Assembly (NCBI RefSeq): GCF_001552215.1
Contig: NZ_BCQT01000025.1
Coordinates: 62,001-126,000 of the forward strand
Reading direction: 5' to 3'
DNA: 64,000 nt
Source: Actinomadura macra NBRC 14102
GTDB lineage: Bacteria > Actinomycetota > Actinomycetes > Streptosporangiales > Streptosporangiaceae
The translations under genes were made by a program, and so were the position numbers. Positions within the stretch are counted from its first letter, which is position 1, and each line of letters opens with the position of its first letter. Below the pieces are notes generated by a model. The model searched no databases. It was not told the origin of the DNA and saw nothing but the letters and a program-made list of their open reading frames with translations. Shown here piece after piece: positions 15,920 through 22,577 of the stretch.

Positions 15920-17194
15920 TCAGATCGTCACCGGCAGCGACAGGAGTTTCCACATCCCGGCACTGCGGGCCCGCGTGAGCCCCTCGGGATCGACGGCGAG
16001 CGCGAGGTCGGGGAACCGGCGCAGCAGCGCCCCGAAGGCCACCTCGGCCTCCAGGCGGCCGAGCGCCGCGCCCAGGCAGTAGTGCAGGCCGTGCCCGAAG
16101 CCGAGATGAGGTTCGTTGCGTGCCGGCTCCCGCGTGATGTCGAGCCGTTCCGGGTCCTCGAAGGCCCGCGGGTCGCGGTTGGCGCCGGCGAGGATCACCA
16201 TGACGCCCTCGCCCTTGGGCACCCGCGTGCCGCCGATCTCGACGTCCTCGGTCGCGTACCGGTGCGGCGCCGTCACTGCCGGCCCGCACCAGCGGACCAG
16301 TTCGTTGACGGCGCGGGGCATGAGCGCCGGATCCCGCCGGAGCAGATCGAGCTGGTCGGGATGGGTGAGCAGGGCGACGACGCCGTTCGCGATCAGGCTG
16401 GCGGTGGTCTCGTGCCCGGCGATGACCAGCGTCAGGATCAGCCAGACCAGTTCGGTGTCGCTGATCCGCTCGCCGTCCGCGTCCTGGGCGTGGACCAGGT
16501 CGGTGATCAGGTCGTCGGCGGGCTCGGCCCGGCGCCGCTCGATCAGGCGGCGGGTGTCCTGCAACCCCGACTCCAGGCGCGGGCGGCGCGTCACCTTCCC
16601 GAACTCGCCTCCCCCGATCGTCCACTCCCAGATGGTCGCGAGGAACCGTGGGCGATCCTCGTCCGGGATACCGATCAGTTCGTAGATCACGGTGAGCGGC
16701 ATGGGATTGGCGAAGTGCGCGAACAGGTCGACGACCCCGTCGGCGGCGGCGACCTCGGCGAGGCGGTCCAGGTGCCGTTCGGTGATCTGCTCGATCCGCG
16801 GCCGCCACCCGGCGACCCTGCGCACCGTGAAGGACTGCCCCGTCAGCCTGCGCAGCCGCAGATGATCGGCCCCGTCCGCGGCGGCCATGCTCGCCCGGGG
16901 GTACTTGAGAAGCTCCGGCGGGATGCCGCGGCCGAGTTGCAGTTGCTCCATCCGGTCCCGTTTCCCCGCCATCCCGGGAATGCTCGCGAGGTTCACGACG
17001 AACCGTGGGTCACCCAGGACGAGCTTCACGTCGTCGTAGCGGGTGACGATCCAGAAGGGTTCCACGTCCGGCAGTTCGGCACGGAACAGGGGGCCCTCCT
17101 CGCGAAGCCTGGAGTAGAAGGCGAACGGGTCCCTGACCGCCTCCTCGTCCGCCAGGTTGACTACGCCCGTCGCCTCTGGCTCTGCCGTGGCCAT
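15920..17194 (-). CDS. Cytochrome P450 (1)
   Basis: A 424-residue bacterial class I P450. The haem-binding loop is FGHGLHYCLGAALGRLEAE, with the cysteine ligand. The I-helix oxygen-activation motif is VIAGHETTAS, and the ExxR pair lies in AVNELVRW. The start ATG 17192-17194 has GAGGAG five bases upstream. No ferredoxin gene is adjacent. In a polyether cluster it would hydroxylate or oxidise the backbone or a methyl group after or during assembly; the site cannot be deduced. It shares a divergent promoter region with the thioesterase gene. Confidence 0.93.
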   Translation of the reverse strand: MATAEPEATGVVNLADEEAVRDPFAFYSRLREEGPLFRAELPDVEPFWIVTRYDDVKLVLGDPRFVVNLASIPGMAGKRDRMEQLQLGRGIPPELLKYPRASMAAADGADHLRLRRLTGQSFTVRRVAGWRPRIEQITERHLDRLAEVAAADGVVDLFAHFANPMPLTVIYELIGIPDEDRPRFLATIWEWTIGGGEFGKVTRRPRLESGLQDTRRLIERRRAEPADDLITDLVHAQDADGERISDTELVWLILTLVIAGHETTASLIANGVVALLTHPDQLDLLRRDPALMPRAVNELVRWCGPAVTAPHRYATEDVEIGGTRVPKGEGVMVILAGANRDPRAFEDPERLDITREPARNEPHLGFGHGLHYCLGAALGRLEAEVAFGALLRRFPDLALAVDPEGLTRARSAGMWKLLSLPVTI

Positions 17195-17408
17195 CGATGC
17201 TCCTCTGTAGGGATTCCGCGTCTCTCACGCTGGGACACTCCGGCCTTCTCGCGGCACCCCTTAGGCACCCCTGAACCTTGTGGATCACCGTCGTCCGGAC
17301 GGATTAGGGGTGACCGGGCCGGCGCGGCGCTGACTACGCTCCGTCCGGTACGGCGGCCTACGGGCGGCGCCGCCGACGACGGGGCCGCCGAGGAAGGGCG
17401 ATGAGGCG
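17195..17408. promoter_or_regulatory. Divergent promoter region, P450/thioesterase
   Basis: A 214-base gap. A perfect direct repeat GGCACCCCT (17253-17261 and 17264-17272, period 11) faces the P450 on the minus strand. One AGGGG (17306-17310) faces the thioesterase on the plus strand. The 11-bp period is the spacing expected of an activator that binds one face of the helix. Confidence 0.5.
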
Positions 17409-18173
17409 ATGACACTGCCGTCCACCGACACCGAGGCGTGGATCCGCACCTACCATCAGGGGCCGGACGGTCGGCTCCGGCTGCTGTGCTTTCCGCATGC
17501 CGGCGGTTCGGCGAGCTTCTTCTTCCCGGTCTCCGCGCAGCTGGCGCCGGATGTGGACGTCCGCGCGGTGCAGTACCCGGGCCGGCAGGACCGCCGGGCG
17601 GAGCCGAACATCGACAATGTCCCCGATCTCGCGGACGCCATCCGGGACGCGGTGCTCCCCCTTGCCGAAGGCCCGCTGGCGTTCTTCGGGCACTCCATGG
17701 GCGCGGTCCTCGCCTACGAGGTCGCGCTGCGGCTGGAGGAGGCCGGCGCCCCGCCGCTGGCCCGGCTGTTCGTCTCCGGCCGGCGGGCGCCGTCCCGGCA
17801 CCGGGAGACAACGGTGCATCAGCGGGACGACCGGGGCGTCGTGGAGGAGCTGCGGCACCTCAGCGGCACGCGGTCCGACCTGCTCTCCGACCCGGAGACC
17901 CTGGAGATGATCCTGCCGGCGGTGCGGAACGACTACCGCGCGATCGAGACCTACCGCCCGGCGCCTGGCCGGACGCTGACCTGCCCGATCGCCGCGTACG
18001 TCGGCGACAGCGATCCGCAGGTGACGATCGACGAGGCCGGCGCCTGGGCCGGGCACACCTCGGGTGCGTTCGAGCTGCGGGTGTTCCGCGGGGGCCATTT
18101 CTACCTGACCGACCACGCCGGGGACGTCGTCCGCGTGCTCTCCGACGACCTGGCCGGCCTCCCGGGGCGCTGA
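17409..18173 (+). CDS. Stand-alone thioesterase (TEII type)
   Basis: A 254-residue alpha/beta thioesterase. The N-terminus has LLCFPHAGGSASFFFP, the nucleophile motif is FFGHSMGAVLAYEVAL, and the C-terminal histidine lies in FRGGHFYLTDH. Start ATG 17409 with GAGGAAGGG at 17390-17398; an in-phase alternative is not evident. Stand-alone enzymes of this type usually clear wrongly loaded or decarboxylated groups from carrier proteins. In nanchangmycin a related discrete enzyme (NanE) instead releases the mature polyether from the discrete ACP, so either role is possible. Confidence 0.9.
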   Translation: MTLPSTDTEAWIRTYHQGPDGRLRLLCFPHAGGSASFFFPVSAQLAPDVDVRAVQYPGRQDRRAEPNIDNVPDLADAIRDAVLPLAEGPLAFFGHSMGAVLAYEVALRLEEAGAPPLARLFVSGRRAPSRHRETTVHQRDDRGVVEELRHLSGTRSDLLSDPETLEMILPAVRNDYRAIETYRPAPGRTLTCPIAAYVGDSDPQVTIDEAGAWAGHTSGAFELRVFRGGHFYLTDHAGDVVRVLSDDLAGLPGR

Positions 18174-18197
18174 GTTCGCGCGCCCCGGGAGGCCGGC
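18153..18197. terminator. 18-bp perfect hairpin terminator
   Basis: GCCGGCCTCCCGGGGCGC (18153-18170) pairs perfectly with 18180-18197 across a 9-base loop. The left arm encodes the last residues of the thioesterase and the right arm lies before the end of the facing ABC permease gene. It is the longest uninterrupted stem noticed in the window and almost certainly a two-way terminator. Confidence 0.75.
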
Positions 18198-18209
18198 GGA
18201 GCGACTCGC

Positions 18210-19811
18210 CTAGGCCGGCAGGTCGCGGCGGCGGAATCCGACCAGGCCGACGCCGCCGACCACGATCGCGGCGGCGACCAGCAGCGCCAGCGGCGCGGCC
18301 GACACCGAATCGCCGGGTAGCCGGGGAACGTGGGTGAACGGCGAGATGTCGAGCAGCGCCTGGCTGAGCTGCAGGACGGCACCGACCTGCCCGAGCAGCA
18401 CGCAGGCGCCGAGGGCGATCCAGCTCCCCGTCGTCAGGCGCGGCGCCAACCCGAACAGTGCCACCGCGACCGCGGCCAGCACCCAGACCGCGGGAAGCTG
18501 GACCGCCGCCGCGCCCAGCATGCGCGGCAACTGCTCGCCCACCTCCCCGGCGGCCAGGCCGTAGGACAGTCCCATGCTCACGCCCGCGACCAGCAGGATC
18601 GCTGCCGGTCCCAGCAGCGCGAACACGAGATGGGCGCCCGCCCAGCGCAGCCGGCCGACGCCGGTCGCAAGGATCAGTTCGGCCTTGAGACCGTTCTCCT
18701 CGGCCCGCAGCTTCAGGGCCGCCTGGATCGCATACGCCGCGGCGGCCATGCCGAGCAGGCCCATCATGGAGGCCAGCCAGGTGTCGGCGAGATCGCCCCC
18801 GCCGCCCGCTCGCGCCAGCGCGTCGCGAAGCTGGGTGTTGTCCTTCAGGGAGTCCTCGACGGTCTTGCCGAAGCTTCCGTAGATGGCACCGAACACCGCG
18901 AACCCGATCGCCCAGGTCGTGAGTATCCCTCGGTGCAGGCGCCAGGCGAGGGCGAGAGGCGAGTGCAGGGACGGCGCGGCGGCGGCGGGCCCGGGACGCT
19001 CGGACAGCATGCCCTCGCCCAGGTCGCGCCGTCCCGACAGCGCCATGGCCCCCGCGGTGACGGCCGCGGTGACGGCGAGGTGGATGACCAGAACCCACCA
19101 GCGGTCGCCGGCGAAGGGACGAACCTGGTTGGCCCAGCCCAGCGGGGACAGCCACGACACCCAGGACCAGCCGGCGTCGTTCTCCGCGCTGACATCGCCG
19201 ATGCCGCGCAGGAGGAAGGCCACCACGAGGACGCCCAGCGCGACGCCCCGCGCCCGCAGTGCGCTGTTGGTGAGCTGCGCGGCCACTCCGGCCACCGCGG
19301 CGAACACGAGGCCCACGGAGGCGAACTGCGCCCCGACACCCCACGCGCCGGCGCCGGGAACGCCCTGTCCGGCGGTGCCCAGCCCCGTGAACACCCAGAC
19401 GGCGAGGTTGACCCCGAATGCGACGACCAGCGCCGCCGCGAGGCCGGCCTGCCGGCCGACCACGGTCGAGCCGACCAGCTCGCGGCGGCCGCCCTCCTCC
19501 TCGACCCGGGTGTGCCGGATGACCAGGAGCACGGCGGCGATGGCGATGAAGATCGGGACGCCGCCGGCCCGCCAGGCGACGAGCTCGCCGAGGCTGGAGC
19601 CGTAGAGGCGGCCGTAGAGCATCATGATCGCCGAGTTGCCGTGCATGTCGGCGGCGAACGTCGCGCGCTCGGCGGCCGTCGGATACAGGTCGTCCAGGCT
19701 GCTCACGAAGCTCACCGGGAACAGGACGAAGATCAGCCACAGCGGGAGCAGCCACCGATCCCGCCGCAGGATGAGGCGCGTCAGCTTGAGGGTGCCCGTC
19801 AGGTCGTTCAT
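18210..19811 (-). CDS. ABC exporter permease (TnrB3-like)
   Basis: A 533-residue, strongly hydrophobic membrane protein with about twelve transmembrane stretches in two similar halves, of the polyketide-antibiotic exporter type (ABC-2, tetronasin-resistance TnrB3-like). It begins MNDLTGTLKLTRLILRRDRW, and a second start-like segment (SLHSPLALAWRLHRGILTTW) opens the second half. Its ATG (19809-19811) overlaps the stop of the ATPase gene. It should work with that ATPase to export the finished ionophore, giving self-resistance. Confidence 0.9.
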   Translation of the reverse strand: MNDLTGTLKLTRLILRRDRWLLPLWLIFVLFPVSFVSSLDDLYPTAAERATFAADMHGNSAIMMLYGRLYGSSLGELVAWRAGGVPIFIAIAAVLLVIRHTRVEEEGGRRELVGSTVVGRQAGLAAALVVAFGVNLAVWVFTGLGTAGQGVPGAGAWGVGAQFASVGLVFAAVAGVAAQLTNSALRARGVALGVLVVAFLLRGIGDVSAENDAGWSWVSWLSPLGWANQVRPFAGDRWWVLVIHLAVTAAVTAGAMALSGRRDLGEGMLSERPGPAAAAPSLHSPLALAWRLHRGILTTWAIGFAVFGAIYGSFGKTVEDSLKDNTQLRDALARAGGGGDLADTWLASMMGLLGMAAAAYAIQAALKLRAEENGLKAELILATGVGRLRWAGAHLVFALLGPAAILLVAGVSMGLSYGLAAGEVGEQLPRMLGAAAVQLPAVWVLAAVAVALFGLAPRLTTGSWIALGACVLLGQVGAVLQLSQALLDISPFTHVPRLPGDSVSAAPLALLVAAAIVVGGVGLVGFRRRDLPA

Positions 19812-20743
19812 CGTGACGCCTCCGCGGAGTCACGGGAGACGGAGGTCCCCGCCGCGGCGCCGGGCGACCCGTAGTGCTGCAGGAACACCTCCTCCAGCGT
19901 GGGCGGCTGGCTGATCAGGGAGCGGACGCCCGCGGAGGTGAGGTGGCCGAGCACCGTGTTGAGGTGATCGCTGTCGACCGCGAGGTGCACGTGGCCGTCG
20001 GTGGTCCGCACGTCGTGCACCCCGGCCAGGCCGTCGAGCCCTCGCGGAGGGCTCGCGAGATCGGCGTCGATGGAGATGCGGGTCAGGTGGCGCAGCTCGG
20101 CCAGGCTGCCGGTCTCGACCGTCCGGCCCTCCCGGATGATGGTGAGCCGGTCGCACAGCGCCTCGACCTCGGAGAGGATGTGGCTGGACAGCAGCACGGT
20201 CCGCCCCTCCTCCCGGATCTCCTGGACGACCTGGCGGAAGACCTCCTCCATCAGGGGGTCCAGACCGGAGGTGGGCTCGTCCAGCACCAGCAACTCCACG
20301 TCGGAGGAGAGCGCGGCGATGAGGGCCACCTTCTGGCGGTTGCCCTTGGAGTAGGTCCGGCACTTCTTTCGCGGGTTGAGGTCGAACCTCTCCAGCAGCG
20401 CGTCCCGACGCGGCTGGTTCAGCCCGCCGCGTAGCCGGGCCAGCAGATCGATCACCTCGCCGCCGCTGAGGTTCGGCCACAGCGTGACGTCGCCGGGCAC
20501 GTACGCCAGCCTGCGATGCAGCGCCGTGGCGTCCGTCCAGGGGTTGCCGCCGAGCAGGGTGGCCTTGCCCCCGTCGGCGTGCATCAGGCCGAGCAGGACA
20601 CGAATGGTGGTCGTCTTGCCGGCGCCGTTCGGCCCTAGGAACCCGTGCACCTCGCCTGTGCGCACCGTCAGGTCCAGCCCGTCCAGCGCGCGCGCCTGTC
20701 CGAATGTCTTGACCAGCGCCTCGACACGAATCGCCTCGGTCAT
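19808..20743 (-). CDS. ABC exporter ATPase (TnrB2-like)
   Basis: A 311-residue ATP-binding protein. Walker A is FLGPNGAGKTTTIRVLLG. The signature is degenerate (TYSKGNRQKVALIAAL), as is common in this family, and Walker B is LLVLDEPTSGLDP, followed by the switch histidine in LLSSHILSEVEAL. The C-terminal extension (LEEVFLQHYG) is typical of drug-export ATPases. ATG 20741-20743 overlaps the TetR stop, and its own stop overlaps the permease ATG, so the three genes are translationally coupled. Confidence 0.95.
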   Translation of the reverse strand: MTEAIRVEALVKTFGQARALDGLDLTVRTGEVHGFLGPNGAGKTTTIRVLLGLMHADGGKATLLGGNPWTDATALHRRLAYVPGDVTLWPNLSGGEVIDLLARLRGGLNQPRRDALLERFDLNPRKKCRTYSKGNRQKVALIAALSSDVELLVLDEPTSGLDPLMEEVFRQVVQEIREEGRTVLLSSHILSEVEALCDRLTIIREGRTVETGSLAELRHLTRISIDADLASPPRGLDGLAGVHDVRTTDGHVHLAVDSDHLNTVLGHLTSAGVRSLISQPPTLEEVFLQHYGSPGAAAGTSVSRDSAEASR

Positions 20744-21411
20744 TGCTGTGCTCCTTCTGCCACGGAGCCCTGTTCCGCAGCGGTATGGGGGGGTTGTGCT
20801 CGAACCTGGTCGAACGCCTTCCCGATGTCGACGGTGAGATCGGGGCCGATCAGGGGGTTGGCGAGCAACTCGACCATCCCCTGCCGGATCCGCGCTCCCG
20901 CCTCCGCGCTGGAGCCCGCGGCCCCCAGCGCCTGCGCCACCTGGTCCCACATCACCAACACACCGATCTTCGAGCCGACGACCACGGCCGCGAGGGCCCG
21001 CACGTCGGTGCACTGGTCCGGGCGGTGCTCGGTGAGCCACCGCTCGGCGAGGTCGACGAGGTAGCTGAAGATCGACGTCGCCGTCGGCGAACTGTCGATC
21101 ATCGCCCGTCCCAGATAGCGATGGAGCAGGTGCATCGACTCCAGGGCCGCCCGCAGGTCCGGATCGGTCATCCGGCCCTGCGTCGCGGCCTCGCCGATGC
21201 GTACGAGCCGTTCCACGGCATAGGAATCGCACGCGTCGCGCAAGCCGTCCTTCGACCCGAAGTGGTGCCGGATCAGACCCGACGACACCCCGGCCGCCTT
21301 GGCGATGTCCCGGACGGACACTCTGTCGATGCCCTTGTCGGCGAACAGCTGCAGCGCCGCGTTCCTGATCCGCGCTCGCGCGGTCAGGTCCTCGGCGGTC
21401 GGCTCATCCAT
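20740..21411 (-). CDS. TetR-family repressor of export operon
   Basis: A 223-residue regulator with an N-terminal TetR helix-turn-helix (IRNAALQLFADKGIDRVSVRDIAKAAGVSSGLIRHHFGSKDGL, residues about 16-58) and a ligand domain of the usual length. It is the first gene of the TetR-ATPase-permease operon. Two matched palindromes lie 35-66 bases before its ATG, so it very likely represses its own operon and is released by the ionophore or a precursor. It is the only regulator gene in the window. Confidence 0.93.
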   Translation of the reverse strand: MDEPTAEDLTARARIRNAALQLFADKGIDRVSVRDIAKAAGVSSGLIRHHFGSKDGLRDACDSYAVERLVRIGEAATQGRMTDPDLRAALESMHLLHRYLGRAMIDSSPTATSIFSYLVDLAERWLTEHRPDQCTDVRALAAVVVGSKIGVLVMWDQVAQALGAAGSSAEAGARIRQGMVELLANPLIGPDLTVDIGKAFDQVRAQPPHTAAEQGSVAEGAQQ

Positions 21412-21445
21412 ACGGGTGACACCCTCCTCTGTGCTGCACGCCCGT

Positions 21446-21477
21446 GTAGCAGGCTACCCAGGTGAGTAGGAAGCTAC
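21446..21477. promoter_or_regulatory. Tandem TetR operator
   Basis: Two 12-bp palindromes of the form GTAGs-NN-GCTAC: GTAGCAGGCTAC (21446-21457) and GTAGGAAGCTAC (21466-21477). Their starts are exactly 20 bp apart, about two helical turns. The outer arms also form a longer inverted repeat GTGTAGC (21444-21450) / GCTACAC (21473-21479). The position just upstream of the TetR gene points to autoregulation. Binding has not been shown. Confidence 0.7.
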
Positions 21478-21589
21478 ACCTACGGATAGGAGAGGACAAC
21501 GCGCCTCGGCCGGGGGCGACGAAATAGGGGCACAGGTAGGGGGTGGGCGGGGCTTGCCGGCTTGAACGGGGGCGGGAGATTCTCCAGAA
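21478..21589 (+). promoter_or_regulatory. Promoter region of methyltransferase 2 with AGGGG pair
   Basis: The methyltransferase side of the divergent region. AGGGG occurs at 21526-21530 and 21538-21542 (12 bp apart) on the plus strand, about 50-65 bases before the start codon. The TetR operators lie on the other side of this region, so a repressor there might also affect this promoter. Confidence 0.4.
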
Positions 21590-22441
21590 GTGATGAAGAA
21601 TCAGCGCTCGACCGTGAACACGACCGAGGCTCCCGAGTCCGATGTGGTCGGCGACTACTATGACCACTCGATTTTCGATCTCATGAACGACTTCGGGGAC
21701 GGAAATCTGCACTACGGCTACTGGCACGGCGACGGCGACACCAGTTCTTTCGAAGCCGCCATGGACGAGATGACCGCCCAGATGATCCGGCGGCTGAATC
21801 CGGCCCCCGGCACGCGCATTCTCGACGTGGGATGCGGTAACGGAACGCCCGGCGTCCGGCTCGCACGCGACCGCCGCGTCCAGGTCGTCGGCGTCAGCGT
21901 CAGCCGCCGGCAGGTCGAGCGCGGCAACGAGCGCGCCGCCCAGGCGGGGCTGGCCGACCGGGCTCGGTTCGAGAAGGCCAGCGCCATGGACCTGCCCTTC
22001 ACCACGGGGTCCTTCGACGGTTGCTGGGCCCTGGAGTCCATGCTCCATATGCCGGACAAGGCGCAGGTGCTGGCGGAGATCGCACGGCTGGTACGGCCCG
22101 GCGGGCGGCTGGCGATCGCCGACATGATCTACCGCGAGCCGCCCGACCGGCAGGTCGCCCCTCCGTCGGTGGACTACGCCACGGTGTACGCCTCGTTGAG
22201 CACCTTCGCCGAGTACGCGGACCTCCTCGACAAGGCCGGGTTCATCCCGCTGGAGATGACCGACGTCACCGACGAGACCCTGCGCAGCAACGACTGCTAC
22301 GTCGAGTGGATGCACGCCCACCGCAACGAATATGTCGACATCATCGGCACGAGTGGATTTGACCTGCTCATCAAGAACCAGGAGAGTTTCTCCGAGCAGA
22401 AAGGAATCGGCTACATCTTGCTCACCGCGCAGCGACGATAA
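21590..22441 (+). CDS. SAM-dependent O-methyltransferase 2
   Basis: A 283-residue methyltransferase paralogous to that at 14973-15818. The SAM loop is RILDVGCGNGTPGVRLA, followed by FDGCWALESMLHMPD and RPGGRLAIADMIY. Start GTG 21590 or ATG 21593; GGGAG at 21574-21578 precedes both. It is followed 136 bases later on the same strand by the KSX-like gene, and they may be cotranscribed. Two such enzymes suggest two separate methoxy groups on the aglycone, in addition to the sugar methyl group. Confidence 0.88.
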   Translation: MMKNQRSTVNTTEAPESDVVGDYYDHSIFDLMNDFGDGNLHYGYWHGDGDTSSFEAAMDEMTAQMIRRLNPAPGTRILDVGCGNGTPGVRLARDRRVQVVGVSVSRRQVERGNERAAQAGLADRARFEKASAMDLPFTTGSFDGCWALESMLHMPDKAQVLAEIARLVRPGGRLAIADMIYREPPDRQVAPPSVDYATVYASLSTFAEYADLLDKAGFIPLEMTDVTDETLRSNDCYVEWMHAHRNEYVDIIGTSGFDLLIKNQESFSEQKGIGYILLTAQRR

Positions 22442-22577
22442 GGTGGGGCCGCAAATCTCCAGGCCATCCCGTTCGCGCCCGCCTTACCTTTGCCCGCAAG
22501 GCATCAGTGCTGCGCTGACCCCATTTCACACACATTCCACAGCGACCGGGTGCAGACCCGCGGCGGCGAGGTGACCC

